This document shows positions 11,960-25,072 of a stretch of 64,000 nt of DNA, in pieces. This stretch comes from Ifrita kowaldi (lineage: Eukaryota; Chordata; Aves; Passeriformes; Cinclosomatidae). The notes below the pieces were generated by a model. That model had not been told where the DNA came from, searched no databases, and saw only the letters and a program-made list of their open reading frames with translations. Both the position numbers and the translations under genes were made by a program. The stretch is from NCBI GenBank assembly GCA_013398055.1, contig VZRS01014475.1, positions 1,434,333 through 1,498,332 of the forward strand, written 5' to 3'. Every line of letters begins with the position of its first letter. Position 1 is the stretch's first letter.

Positions 11960-13559
11960 AAGATAGAGTGTGTTTCAGTACAAACAGATAAGATGATTAA
12001 TGCTCCCTGTAAAGTTATAAATTGTAATTCTTGATTTTTTAAAATTTATATAATATTTAAAAGTATTGTCAAGGGGACTGTATTTTCTTTTATGAGTTTG
12101 ATACTTTTTGTATATGCTAAGTAACATTTTTCCCCCTCAGGTTACAGATGTCTTTATCTATGTTGAATCAACCCTGCAAAATATTGACTTGTATGTGAAG
12201 TTTGCTGAGGGTAAAAGTATTATTCTGAGACCATGTGTGACAACCCGAGAGCAAATGAAGCCGCAAAATTGCTGTTATTCACCTTATTTCTAATGCTTGC
12301 TTTGTTCCAGTTATTAAATTTTGTGTGAATTTGTGTGAACATGTAATCAGAAAAGTATATGTGGGATGTTCTTATGTTTTGCTGAATCCCAGTACTGAAC
12401 GGGAAGATGAAGGCCTTAAGTTAAGAAAAAGTGCTGCAAATCTCATGCTTTTGGAATCTCTTCAAGCAATGCCTCTGGTTTATGTGTGCTCCCTCAAACA
12501 GTCCCTGGGCCCTAGCAACTAAGGTATGATATTTTCATGAAAGCATTTTCCTACAGCTATTTAAACTGATGACATAATTTGCTAATTTTTTTCAGCAATA
12601 ACTTTACCTGGAGCATGAACCTCTTTTAACACTGGGTTATTTGTTTTGTTGTTGTTGTTTTTTCTTCCTAATGCTTTGCTCTTTTCAACACTTTAATACC
12701 CAAGAATCCCAGAACAGATAACAATTTCCATTGGGAAGAGAGTACTTTACAAACAAAATAGCATCTATAGCTAATATGTTACTGATGTCTCTAAGCTTAC
12801 AGTCTAAAATCCTCTACTTAATCCTATTCACAAGCTTAGAATTGATCTGTCAAGCATCTTTGAGACAGCAGAATAAAAAATTTTCCAGACCTATTTCAGA
12901 CAAAGGCCTCCACTTTTTTCATGAAGAAAATTACTCAAGAAGGAAGAAACTAAAATATACCTTTTTCTTCCAACTTCTTTTATACCCAGTGGCAGAAGCC
13001 ATAGCATACCATAGCATGGTTCACTTTAAAACACTAAGAATAACTTTTTCCTTTACTTTTAAGCCAGTTCTGTGATGGTGTCAATTAAAAGTAAATATTT
13101 TGTTAACAGATTTCTGTAAATATCAATAACCTTATTTTGAGACATTAACTGTACAGTATCTATTGACAACTGTTAATAAATATTTGTATGAATTTAATCC
13201 ACTGGCTCCTTGAATGTCATCAGGGACTGGTGGGATCTGGTATGGCACTATGTGAAAAGTCTCTCTGAAGTTCCTTATTTCTGTATTTTTTTACTTTCAC
13301 CCTCTTCCTTTTCTTCATTTGCTGTGCTCTCTGACTGTTGGCTTTTTGCTGATTTCTTTCCCCTTAGTTTTTAAACCATCTCAAGGAGGGATTTGAGATT
13401 TTTATCAGTAAAATACCCAGTCCTTATGGAAATTAAAGATAGGAAATAGGAAATTATGTTTACAGATATTTCACATTTCTGCACTGTCCAGAAAATCTGT
13501 ATTGGTGGTGATGAAAGACACATCCATGCCTTGTTTAGTACTCTTTTTAGACCCAGACA
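11960..13559. other. Non-coding interval containing one candidate exon
   Basis: Mostly unique AT-rich sequence. It contains a splice-bounded open stretch at 12141-12210 (separate entry), followed by a 65-codon frame (12325-12522) and a 114-codon frame (12731-13075). Neither has domain features or codon bias; both look like chance frames. Confidence 0.4.
12141..12210 (+). other. Candidate 70-bp internal exon (unverified)
   Basis: A pyrimidine tract TTTTTCCCCCTCAG ends at 12140 and is a good splice acceptor. The following 70 bases are open from the first base: a valine-threonine-aspartate start, then FIYVESTLQNIDLYVKFAE. They end GAGG before GTAAAAG, a plausible donor, giving entry phase 0 and exit phase 1. 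The peptide matches no family I know. The 94-bp candidate at 41091-41184 begins in the compatible phase, so the two could in principle be joined by splicing. Chance agreement is about one in three, and such pseudo-exons are common. Treat as a hypothesis. Confidence 0.15.
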
Positions 13560-14970
13560 TAGTCCCTTTTAAATATGCCAATATTGTCAGCTCCCCAAAC
13601 TCTTGTGACATTAAGTTCCAGAAGATCCTTATGTGAAGAATTGCGTAATATTAGTTTGATCAGAACTGTGTTTCAGTCCAGTTGGATTGCGTGCTGAAAT
13701 GACCTTGTCCATCATCTCTATGATTTTGTAAATCTTAGTCATACTCTCCACCCAGCCTCTTCCTTTTCAAATTAATCACACAGCTTCTTCAATCTCTCAG
13801 ACAGAAGCTGCTGTATATCCCTTATCGTTTTAAATGTTCTCTTCCATATCGTATCTAACTTGATTATGACATTCCTGAGAAGTACAGGGCAGAATTATAT
13901 AAAATATGGTCTGGGCCAGCAGGATTACATTTGATAGCAAGATGATACCTGTCTTCTATTCAATATCCATCCTGAGCATATTCCGTTCTGCTATCTTTTG
14001 CTTCTGCTGCTGCAGGTGGAGCCAATTATCTAGAAAACCTTCAACCTTGACTCTTTCTTAAATTCCAGTTCCAAATTCAACCTCACTGAACAAAAATTTA
14101 GATCATTTTTCCCTTAGATAAATTACTTCACGTGTTTATGTCCACTGAAGCTCAGCCTTTTAGTGCAAACATTTATTTGGTAAGTCCTTTTTCAGCACCT
14201 TGTTCCTTGTACAGCATTTGACTGCTTGCAAGGGGTTAATAGGACCTACAAACTTGTAGATGCATTACATAGCTCCTTCCTCACATCCTGAAAAGTTGAA
14301 TAAGACTGGCCACTGCAGGAATTCACTGCTGACTCTTCTGCAGTTGGGAAAATAATTATTAAGTTCTAGCCTTTGCTTTTCTATCTTCAACACATCCTTT
14401 CCTCCATCCTGGTGACAGCTCAGTTTCTTTAAATGATGGATGTGGAACATATCAAAGTCATTTTTAAAACCCATTTCTACAGTTTCCATGGTCTGTCCTT
14501 CAAATATGGGCTAAGTGATGTTCTCGTAGAAGTCCAGCAGGTCAGTGAGACAGCATTTCCTTTCTTGGAAGGTTTTGTCTCTTCCTCAACATAGTTGTCA
14601 TTTAATGTGTATACTGAGCAATGTCATTATTTATTAAAGTCTCATTTGCCTCAGCAGTGGGTGAGACTCAGTGGTCTATAGTTCCCATGATCTCCTCTGG
14701 TGCTCTTTTTGTAGATGCAAACATGGGGAACTAGAGATGAGATAAGTACTGGTATTTGTCTTGGTGGCAGTTTGTAATGATGTCCACCGTTGCCATGGTT
14801 CTTCAGTTTTACAGCTGAGTTGCTTGGGTGATTGAAGTCTTATCCTGATGGCATGTCCTTGGTTTCAGATCTGCAAACTTCTCTAAAATTGCTGTTGTTA
14901 CTGAAACCTCTGCTACCACCACTGCATTAGTATGGGAATCTCCCTCAAACTCCCAGACAGACTCAAAGAA
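13560..14970 (-). mobile_element. Ancient CR1-type LINE with decayed reverse transcriptase
   Basis: Minus-strand translation gives recognisable non-LTR reverse-transcriptase blocks in the right order. IYKK..GNYRPLSLT lies around 14660-14720 (family pattern KKG..NYRPVSLT). TDLLDFYENIT is at 14516-14547. Within 14265-14489, VEMGFKNDFDMFHIHHLKKL corresponds to the VDVVYLDFSKAFDTVPH..LLKKL block. Further toward the element's 3' end (13590-13930 on the plus strand) the DNA resembles the reverse complement of old reptile-type CR1 3' sequence, for example 'CAATCTCTCAGACAGAAGCT' and 'AAACTCTTGTGACATTAAGT'. The aspartates of the catalytic box are not readable, and stops and frameshifts are frequent, so the copy is dead. 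A younger CR1 abuts its 5' side at 14975. Confidence 0.72.
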
Positions 14971-14974
14971 TTTT

Positions 14975-15660
14975 ACCGAATCACAAAATAAGCTGAGTTG
15001 GAAGGGACCCGCAAGGATCGTTGAGGCCAACTCTTGGTCTTGCACAGCACCATCTCCAAGAGTCACACCACGTGCCTGAGAGCACTGTCCAAATGCTTCT
15101 TGAACTCTGTCAGGCTTGGTGCTGTGACCACTTCCCTGGGGAGCCTGTTCCAGTGCCCAACCACCCTCTGGGTGAAAAACCTTTTTCTAATGTCCAACCC
15201 TAACCCTCCCCTGACACAACTTCAGGCCATTCCCTCAGGTCCTGTCACTGATCACCACAGAGAAGAGATCAGTGTCTGCCCCTCATGCTGCTCTCACGAG
15301 GAAGTTATAACTGCAATGAGGTCTCCCCTCAGTCTCCTTCAGGCTGAGCAGACCTAGTGACCTCAGCCACTCCTCATATGGCTTCCCCTCAAGGCCCTTC
15401 ATCATCTTTGTTGCCTCCTTTGGACTCTCTCTAATAGTTTAATATCTTTCTTATATTGCAGTGCCCAAAACTGTACACAATATACCAGGCGAGGCCGCCC
15501 CAGCTCAGAGCAGAGCGGGACAATCCCCTCCCTTGCCTGGCTGCTGATGCTGTGCCTGATGCCCCCCAGGACAGGGCTGGCCCTCCTGGCTGCCAGAGCA
15601 CTGCTGACTCATATTCAGCTTCCCACCAACCAGGACCCCCAGGTCCCTTGACTGAGCTTC
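14975..15660 (-). mobile_element. CR1 LINE, 5'-truncated copy
   Basis: Classic avian CR1 read in reverse complement. It starts with a relic of the terminal octamer repeat (GAATCACAAAAT), then 'GCTGAGTTGGAAGGGACC', 'GTGACCACTTCCCTGGGGAG', 'GAGGTCTCCCCTCAGTCTCC' and 'GAGCAGAGCGGGACAATC', ending near 'CAGGACCCCCAGGTCCC'. The same subfamily occurs at 54097-54734 in the same orientation, and the two align along most of their length. CR1 lacks target-site duplications and is usually 5'-truncated, as here. Small open frames inside are antisense by-products. The transcript would have run right to left. Confidence 0.93.
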
Positions 15661-17897
15661 TCTCTTACCCCTGAAAGCAATTTTTAATATCCTTGTCCCT
15701 AATTGTTTGATGACAGTAATTTTTTAAAGTGCAAATTAATTCTGGCCTTATTTTTTATGTCTGACACTACTTCACTTTTGGCCACTGCCTGAAATATTTC
15801 CTAGCATTGTAAATACGTGACCTAATGGACCTAAAATTTAGACCTTTTCAGGTCATCCTTTTCATGAGTACCCCAAGCTGATGTTCACATTGTTTCTGTA
15901 AATGTGATGCTGGAAGTGTGACCAGATAATGACAATAAAAGGCTTGATGTACATTGTGCAGTAAATATTCCCATAGTTTTTCCCTTACAGCCTTTTTTTT
16001 CATTCTCAGGTAGCTTAGCTGACTCCTTGATATTGTAGGTTATAGTGGAGCAGAAGATATATTAAGCAGGAAAATGTTTAGAAAGCAAATAGGAAATAGA
16101 AAATATTAAGGAACATAAAGGGATAGTGTTAGCCAGGGAAATTTTTACTCTATCTGTGGGAAGATGGCAGTTTCCTAGGTGTTAGCAAATCTAAAAGCAA
16201 ATAATTTCATCATTAATCTAACATTATTCTCAAACCAAAGTGCTTTTTTTTGTGATGTTGCCAAGATGATTTATAAAAAGTAGTGGCTGCAAGGTAAAAA
16301 AAACAAAAAAAATTTATATGCCAGTTTTCTAATTTCATGCCTTTCCAAATTACACTAATTGTAGATGTCCCTGCTCATTGAATGGCACAGTAGGTCATGA
16401 GAAGGCAGAAACTAATCCACTCACGCTACGAAGTTTCTGTATGTATTTGGCAGATTCTTTCCAGTCTGGATATCAAGTCATAGCCCCAGACAATGTTCCC
16501 TTGAATAACACAAAGGTGCCTTCGTTGTGTTGTTTTTGCTGGCAGGCTTTTGTACCCCCTCAGGCTAAACCAATTCCATAAGTTGTCAGAGGCCGGAGGC
16601 ATCAGATCTAATATTTCTGGCATTATCTCTTAATGACCCTTTCATGGGCTATCATGAGTCATCTATTTTCTGCTTGACCCATTGCAGACAATTCCAAGTA
16701 AGAGGCACTTAAGCCAAAATATTTGTATAGAAACCACTAAGTCAGTCTACAGAATTATCAAATTATTTTAGAGTAGCTGTAGGTGAGTCACAGCAGCAAC
16801 AATGCATTGATGAGTCTGGCAGAAATCAATAGCTCTCTGCATCTTCTCAGCAATCTGTATAAATTGTCATTGTAGACCCCAGAACTGGGGCCAAAATTCA
16901 AAATTGTATGCAAAGATTTACTTTAGTCTTCCATGTGATCTTGCAAATGTAATTGTTCATCAGTATTTTAGAGGTCAGTGAGAGTCAACCAAGGATAGTA
17001 GCTATAGGACAAGATCCTAAAAGATTGTTTAGCAGTATCTCCCTAAACAGCCAGGATGGGTTGATACCTCATATAAGAGACCGTGTAAGGAGTGGTTGAA
17101 AGAAGAGTTTGGATCCTTTCTTTCTCCTCATAAAGATTAAATTGTAGATTTTGAAACCACAAGAACTTCAGTAATATATCAAACTCTTGCTTCTTGGCCA
17201 AAGAGAAAGAAAGGTTCCCTGAGTTGTGGATGAAAGGCTACCATTACATAAAAATCAGTTATTTTCTTCTGCCTCCAGTGCTTTGTGGTGTGCATGTTGC
17301 CAAGTAAACCTCTAATGTTATTAGTGAGCACTTGTTGTAGTATACTGACAAATCTTATTGTAGTACAGCCTCTTATCTTACCATGGTCTTCAGGATATAT
17401 GGAAGAGCATATATAATAACAACATGGTATGAAAACGATTGTCATATTTTACTATTATCTTTGGCAAACAATGTAAGTGAGCAAGAATATTTCTGTAGTC
17501 TACTTCACCAATGCTAAAAATTTGATCCCAAAAACAGATTCCCAAAGTAAGGATCTCAACTCCAGCTTGAAAAAAGTATGTGGGATCATAAACCACAAAT
17601 CAATTGGATTTTATTTTGGGAGAAAATCAATTTAATTAGCTAAGTATGTCATGGGATCACATATTGCTAACATAGGAATAAAAATTATTTGTAAGTGGAT
17701 TATTACCAGAAAATGCTGGGGGTAGAAATAGAAAATGCTATTATAACAATAAAAATGATTTTGCCAATTTATAAAGACAGTCCTGCAAAATTACTTGTTT
17801 CTCTTTTTTCTTTCTTTCTTTTTTTTATTGCTTTTTAAGAAAAATATCAATATATCTAGACAATAGAATTTCATGATAGTACATTTGATAGACACAT
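15661..17897. other. Non-coding interval, nothing recognised
   Basis: Unique AT-rich sequence between a CR1 and a tandem repeat. Open frames are at most 88 codons, with no supporting features. I looked for a continuation of the older CR1 to the right of 15660 and did not find one. Confidence 0.5.
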
Positions 17898-17970
17898 TAT
17901 ATCAGAATGTACATGTATGCTATATCAAAATGTACATGTATTCTATATCAAAATGTTATATCAAAATGCA
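17898..17970. repeat. 23-bp tandem repeat, about three units
   Basis: The unit TATATCAAAATGTACATGTA plus three bases occurs twice with few changes and is followed by a truncated unit (TATATCAAAATGTTA and TATATCAAAATGCAA). The unit contains the palindrome TGTACA and the self-complementary TACATGTA. Confidence 0.85.
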
Positions 17971-19269
17971 AGCAAACCTGATGGTTGATGTGACTTCTTA
18001 TATTGTCATGTCTCCCTTGTAAAAGGAGGACATGTCAATTCTTATGACTCCAAAGGAATTCAGTTTTCTTAAGTTTTCAGTACTTAGAATGAATGCCTCT
18101 GGTTTTCTAGACATTCATTATGAAGGGATAGAAAACAGATATCTAGTATAGATTGCCGGGTATTCAGCCAACAAAGTTTCTCAGTCAAAAGTGATGTTGG
18201 TGATGTCAGCAAAGTGGTGCTAGGGAATATTCCTGGGCACTGGGACTGAACTACTTTCACTGCTCAATTGTTATGTCCTACTTACATTGTTAAATGATTG
18301 ACTAAAATGATCCCTGGCACATACTTGGCTGTCTGCAAAGCAGTTCCCGGTGAGATTACAGAGTGTGCACTGATCAGGGCCATTCACCACAAGGAGACAG
18401 AATGTCATCATTCTCTTCTGGAGAGTGGAAGAGTACAGTGGTGTGTACCACATTGAGGGCTACTCAATGCCAGCCTGCCTCAATTCCAGAAGGCAATATT
18501 GGGCATGTTTAATTTAGTAGGATAGATGTAGCCTTGGAGACCTTTTCCTGTGTATTAACAGAAAATCACCTCAGAAATCAAAGGCTTAATTAGATCCAAG
18601 GCATTAGTTTAATTTATCCCTGTCTACTGGTATTTTAATGTGTTTGCAGTAAACCTGAGCCTGCCTTGTGAGTTTTGCATTTCAAATGTGATTGTTACTG
18701 TCAAGGCTCACAATATGTCTTCTCTTATGGAAACATTGTGTCAGAACTTTCTTACAGGGAATTAAAGAACTTTGAGTTTTGTCTCTCCTGCTGCTTAAGG
18801 GACATGAAACATTAAATCTATTTGAATATATCAAATTAGAAGGGTCTCTTTCACTCTTCTGGAAGATGGAGCAGCCTATGTTATCTGTTTGGGAGCAGTT
18901 TCAGGCAAGTCTTCTATCCCATTGGGACAGAAGATAAATAACACTTAACAGATGGCTCTGATAAGTATGCTATTTTACCAGATTTGGGGTATGGTATAAC
19001 AATAATGAAATCGTGGTAAACCTTATAACCAACTTTTTTCCCTGGTCCCATTGGATCATTATCCAAGTATTTTAATTACTCATCTACAGAGATAAGTAAA
19101 TTCACTGGAAATACGAAGCAAAATTCAACAACATTAGTTTTCTTCAGAGTAAAAAATGACTTTGTGACACTTGTAATCATATTAAAATGTTACTACCAAT
19201 TATACTGTAAATCTTCTCTTGCTTAAGTTGTTAAAAACATGCCGTAATTTAACAGCATACTCAACAACT
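17971..19269. other. Non-coding interval, nothing recognised
   Basis: Unique sequence. A 60-codon minus-strand frame at 18271-18453 is cysteine-rich but has no splice bounds, start context or recognisable fold. No repeat found. Confidence 0.5.
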
Positions 19270-19274
19270 GCACA

Positions 19275-19440
19275 AGACTACCTCTTGGTGTGAGTCCAGA
19301 GGAGGGTCACCAAGGTGATTAGAAGGGTGGAACACGTCTCCTGTGAAGAGAGATTAAGAGAGCTGGAGTCTGGGAAAGGCCCTGGGGAGACCTTAGAGCA
19401 GCCTTCCAGTATGTAGATGGGGCCATTATGCCTTCTGGAA
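19275..19440 (+). mobile_element. CR1 LINE internal scrap
   Basis: Plus-strand match to the CR1 3' UTR/late ORF region: 'GAGTCCAGAGGAGGGTCACC', 'AAGGTGATTAGAAGGGTGGA', 'TCTCCTGTGAAGAGAGATTA', 'AGAGAGCTGGAGTCTGGGAA', 'GGGGAGACCTTAGAGCAGCC' and 'TTCCAGTATGTAGATGGGGC'. Both ends are lost: the 5' part and the terminal octamer repeats are missing, so this is a deletion remnant. Confidence 0.88.
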
Positions 19441-22400
19441 GCTTTATGTGGAAAGAGAGCCAGTACCTAAATCTCCTACTCATGCCACTGTCTTACCATG
19501 TGTTACAGACCATTTGAGAATGGCTAAGAACAGCTCTAACATCACAGCAGAACTTGTGGCTAAATTAATATCGCAAGTGTCTTGAAATCTGAGGAGCAAG
19601 TTACAAGCTTCAAGCTATCATTTTGTCTTAACTTGACTATTTTTTGTGTGTTGGAAGCAAACCTGAATGGGAACAGTAATTCAAGTGAATATCAACGTCC
19701 TCATAATTGAAATTTTAAATGAGCACAACTATGAAATAAACCAGCATGTGTTATGAATGAAAAGTGTGCTAGTAATTCTGACATATCCCTTCATGTTTGG
19801 TTCAGAGGCTATGAACTCAGCTACTTTCAAGCAGCGTTTTGTCTTAATTTCTACTTACTTTTTGGAGGAGAGGTACACAGTGGTTTGTGGAAAAAAAATA
19901 GACATAAAAAATAAAAATAAAACCAATGGGCTAGGGAAATTAGGCTTTTACACAGTAGATGGTTTTTAAATGTTTATGGTGCTCACACTAATCTCAAGCT
20001 CTCATCAACTCTTATAGGACGCTGCTGTTACCAGTCCCCAGCAGCAGCAAGAGTGGAAGCACTAAAAGAGAATGGCTTTTGGCAGCGGCAGCCCATGGAA
20101 ACTTTCCCTTTCCATGGCAGAGCCATGGAGTCACAAATGCCAACAAGTTGCAGCAGACAAAATAATCTTCTGCCACTTTGCAATTCAAAGCCTCTTTTGG
20201 TGTTACCTGTGACTGGCAGCTAGATACAGAGTAATGGGAATGCAGTATATCCAGTCAATATCTATTTCCCCCACCTCTCCGAGGCAGAATGAAAAGCAAT
20301 GCGTGATGGTTATTGTAGATTTCAAGCTCACTTAGAGTGACTGACAGCTGGAAAGTCAGATTCTGTCTGCTCTTACTGTAGGGGAGCATTTATTCATTAG
20401 TGTATTTCATTAATTAATAAGTTGTATTGCTTCTTTCCCCTATCTATTCCTAAGCCCCTTTGCTTGGGAACTAAACCACATCTTTTTCATTTATGGCACC
20501 TGCAATCGAAGCAGCTAAGGCAGCAAATTGCAAATGTTTGAGCTGCGAAATAAAAGAGGGCGGACACAAGTGTGTAAATTTCTTTGATTGCCCATTTTCT
20601 GCAGTGTACCATAATTTATGCTCTGAATTGAAGAACAGATGCACTTTCCTGTTGTCAAATTTCTATCTGCCTTAAGGATACAATGACATTTCCCAGTTTT
20701 TCTCCTGCATGTCTGAGCTGCAGCCCATATGTGAAAAGTACAGTGACAGCTCCATTAGTGAGGATTTTAACTGATATTTGTAAGATGTTTAATGGTATTC
20801 ATGGTGGCACTATTAATGGAAATTCTTGATAGGTTCAAAGATATGTCTACTGTAAGAGCTCAACTTTTGTAAAACTTTCATGACTACTTTATTCATTTAC
20901 AACAATTATCTGAACATTATTTGTGTCAACTTGAATGCTCATGTAAATATCAGCTTTTATAAATGATGAGCTTTTAAGCCCAGAATAAATCTAAAGGAAC
21001 ACGCTTCATATACGTCTGAAAAATAGCAGCATGAGTCACAGAATCAAGAGGAGACTGGTGCTCCAAATGATGTTCCAAATAAAACATTTCTTTTTATTAA
21101 AGGATATTCAGTTCTAAGGTTTTAACTAATTCAAATAACTTAAGCACTTGTAAAAAATCATCACAGAACCTTCCTTTGCCATGTCAGTATTAAAGAGATA
21201 ATAGAACAGGGAAGAAAGAAGATAGAAAATGTATTTCAAAATATATGAAGATAAACGTAATTTATTGCAATGTAACTTAAAAATTAAATCAGTTAACAAT
21301 GGAATTGTCACAAAAAGTTCATGTGGTATTTGTGGATGGTCATGGCTTCCAAAAGGAGACACAAAAATTTTGTCGTCTTTGTTATTAGTGTTTTATGAAC
21401 AAACTACCAGACAAGTATACTTTTAATCCTCTTTTGAGCTAGGATCTAACACTGAAACATGAAACTTTATGAATTACTGAACCTACATCAATGTCTAATT
21501 TACCTTTGAAACTTGTGACATCCTTGGTCTCAATGTCATTATGTTCCAGCTCATCCTGTTGTGCAATTATTCATTGTTCAGACTTTTAAAAGAAGACATG
21601 ATTTGGTGCATTTAAATCTTGTTGATCAGTCCTATCTCTTTAAAGTGTAAGACAGAGTAAAAGCTCCACATTTATCTTCTCTAAGGCATATTACTTACAT
21701 ATATTTTTATCTTCTTTTGTTCTTCTTCATTACATTCACAGATGGTAATCACAAGTTTCCATACCTTAAGATGAAAGAAAATAAAACTTCCAACCTGCCC
21801 AAAAAACCTCTTTTAAAAAGAGCAGTATCGATATTGTAGTACTAATCACACTTAAATTCTACTCTGTTTAATTATATGATCACTGCTTTGTTACAGAGCT
21901 CTCCTGTCTTATTCAAAGGACAAAATGAACAGTGCTTAATGAACATCTATTCAATATTTTCTTTTTTACTCATCATTCATAGTCTAGTTCATGTCTTATT
22001 TACTGCATGCTCTTAAAATCCACTCTGAAGAGAGAATTATTAAATCTCCTGGGGTTTCTGATGTTATCCATTACTATAGTATCTGAATATTGCTGAATTA
22101 CTAACATGTTTGTTTTCATAAGATACTGGAAAACTACTAGGAATTTTGCATGTTTGCAGACAGCAGATTGAAGACAGAATGATTAGAAGTGAAAGTTGTC
22201 CACTGTCATTTGGTGTCAGTCTTTCAGGACTGTTTAATACTTTCCACAACTGCAAGTGCTCAGGGCAGAACTCTCTCACGTCAGTCACAAGTACCCACAC
22301 TTAGAAATTTGGAAACAAGCCACTCTGACCTAATTTTAGAAACCCAAGAAAGAAGTTGCTCTTAATACCAAAAAAGGGTTGCAGAGGTTTCAGTGGCCTC

Positions 22401-25067
22401 AAAGGAAAGGTATCAAAGACAGAAAGAAAACAGTTCTTCACTCAGAATTAATTTGCTTCAAAGATAAGTCCATCCTTTCTTTACCAGCAAGGTTATCTCG
22501 TTTGTGCCATTTCATTCCACGGCTACAGCAGAAGAGACATCACCTCTGCAGTTTCATTTCCTAAACAGCACAGTTTTACTGCCATGGGGCAAAGCCCAGC
22601 AGAAAGTACTGTTCAGTAAGTGACATCTTCACTGCATATGCCCAGCTATAACTTATTAGATGATTCTGGAAAGTGCTGGGAAAAAAAGTGAGCAGAGAAA
22701 ATTGTCATGGGAGAGGCTTCCCCAGAAAAGATGAATTATGTCTTCTCTGCTTTAATAGTTTAGATTTTCCCAGAAAAGAAACAGAGAAGCAGAGATGAAC
22801 TCTCAGTGACTTTACATCCATCTAACATGCTTAGTGCAGGACGCCAGAAGGTGACAGTGAGCCAGGTAACAGCAGCTCATTGGCTTTAGGTACACAGAAA
22901 ATCAAAGAGATTGGCCTGGGGCGACAAGATGAAAAAATATTTTAATAAGATGTACTTTTCTTCCTGACATTAATTATTCTGACTGCGTTTCTGAAAAATA
23001 TATCCTTCTCCGAATATTGTCTCATGTAGCAGAACTGTATGAAAAGCTACAAGTATATACGAGGTCTTACCATATGTACCTGTAGCTCTATTAAAATTTT
23101 ATCTGTATAATTCTCTGACCTATTTATTTTGCTAATTTTTTAAACTGCATTCTGCATTTATCATTTCACTGTCTTCTGTGATATTCAAGATTAGTCCTTA
23201 AGAATTGTTTAGGGAACACCCTTCCACACACAGTATTCTCTTTTTTGAAATTCTCTGCTAGAAATTTTACTGCCCAGAAGGCATTTCTTTCTTCTTTGCT
23301 AATATATACAAAGGTTTTGTCCACAAATACCCAGATCCCCTTGATTTCCCTTATCACTGCATCTCATTAGAATAGCCATTCCCATATCTTGATCATTCTC
23401 CTGCCTTGTTCCAAGGTTTTAGTTTTTAGTGACTGACAAAAATTTTGAATTAGGGTCAATTTATCTGAAAATAACTAAAATAATTCCCATCATGAGCAAT
23501 ATATAAGAGAGGTCTCATTTATTGTTGGGGGGTTTTTAATTTTTTTTTAAAATTATATGGGACAGGGAGGGGGGTTTAGCATTTTTGGAATTACTGAAAA
23601 TTATGTGCTGCTTTATAAAGAAATTCTAGCATTAGTATTTTAACTTTTAAACTGTCAGTAGCCACTTCATGAGCAGCTGGTGTGGAAATGGAAAACTCTG
23701 AGAGGGCACTGAGGAGTACAATTGAAGCAGGAGCTGCAATTAGTACCATCCATTATTACCATTACAGTATACAATAGGAACACACAGATTTGAATATCTT
23801 TATGAAATACAGTCTTGAATCCTGATATTCCTGCACTTTGGAATTACGAAAATGGCAGAGCACCCTTAATTCCGGGGTACGAATATCAGCATCACAAAAT
23901 TTTCTAATTCAGACCTAGTAGGAAACACTTTGGTTTGAGCATTTGGAGTATAAACACATCCCTATTGCTCACAAAACCTCAGGATCCTGGAAATTTTAGT
24001 ACATGTTCAAGCAGTAAATCTCACCAAGGCTTCACAGCTTCCAGGAAAGCATACCAGGCTTCAAGTGTATCTTAATTATATCCAGACTGCATAATGGGTT
24101 TGGTCAAGATGTATCACCTTTCCCCATCTGTTCCCACCTTCTCCTTCCCTGATGTCCTAGTTTCCAGTGGAAGTAAACCAAGTTATGTCACAGAAAGAAA
24201 GATGGACTAGCAGGTCTGTGCTCAAAGTAGTAAGAGAATAGGAACTGAACCTCCCACTTAAACAGCAGCATTAAGTACATTTAGGTGGAGAAATTAAGTT
24301 GGTAGCTTCACATTTGGAAGCTCTGGCACCAGAGCACTTTTACCAAACTGATCTTCGAAAGCTGGAGCAATGAGTAATCTGGTGCTCAACTCTTAGTTGT
24401 CCTGGCACCTAGTTGCCTGGGTTCTACTTTTATGTGTAGTAGGAGCATGTGAATAAGGTTGAAGCATAAAGATTTTCATACTATTCTTTATTCAGATGAA
24501 AGTATTGTATATCATTGCCTAATTAGGTTGTGACTCTCTAAGTTACTGTGTTAATTTCTGTATGAATAGAAGGACACAAAAAGAAGACGTCCCAGGATTT
24601 TGTGGGGAAAATATGTGTCTTAGGAGATAGCAATCTGGGAATCCTTAAACAAAGCTAGAATGTCTCAAGATGTCTGTTCTTGAAGAATGGCTTTGTTATG
24701 GTCTACATGTCTTTCTGTCTCCTTAAAAATCATCTGTGTTTCCATGGAAACAAAAAGAAAGCAGGAGGATCAGGTAAATTTGATAGAGGGGAAGAAAGCT
24801 GTTTGTGTAGTAGTGCAGTAGAAGAAAAGACTCGAGCAAACAAGTAAAGAAATCAATTTTATAACAGTAGGCAAATCACAATTATTACCCCAGAATAATA
24901 TCCAGAAGATAATCCTTTCTAGGGAGAGCAAGAAGAAGTCATTGTGACAATAGGACTATAAACCAAATGTGATTGTGAGTGTTCACCTCATCCAGACCTA
25001 GACAAACTACTCTTAATTGCACGGTTTGAAGAATAAAGTATCTCCTTGTATTCTGCAGTTGTGTTTA
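19441..25067. other. Non-coding interval, conserved-looking patch near 20.4-20.7 kb
   Basis: Long unique AT-rich interval. At 20409-20418 the palindrome ATTAATTAAT gives overlapping homeodomain cores. The following 240 bases are free of simple repeats and include a 60-codon frame (20493-20675) with several cysteines that I cannot assign. G-runs at 23524-23576 do not make a full four-run quadruplex within normal loop lengths. No gene or transposon recognised. Confidence 0.4.
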
Positions 25068-25072
25068 TTACC
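25068..25072. repeat. Target-site duplication of the solo LTR (left copy)
   Basis: TTACC at 25068-25072, immediately left of the LTR, is repeated exactly at 25757-25761, immediately right of it. A 5-bp duplication is the footprint of retroviral integration and fixes both LTR ends. Five bases is common for ERVL-type elements but not exclusive to them. Confidence 0.9.

Noticed and set aside
17898..17970. Regularly spaced repeats considered as a CRISPR-like array
   Set aside because: The units are directly adjacent with no unique spacers, and the sequence context is vertebrate. It is an ordinary tandem repeat.
23524..23576. Several G runs suggesting a second G-quadruplex
   Set aside because: Only three runs lie close together. 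The fourth is about 30 bases away across an A/T-rich loop, outside the usual pattern.
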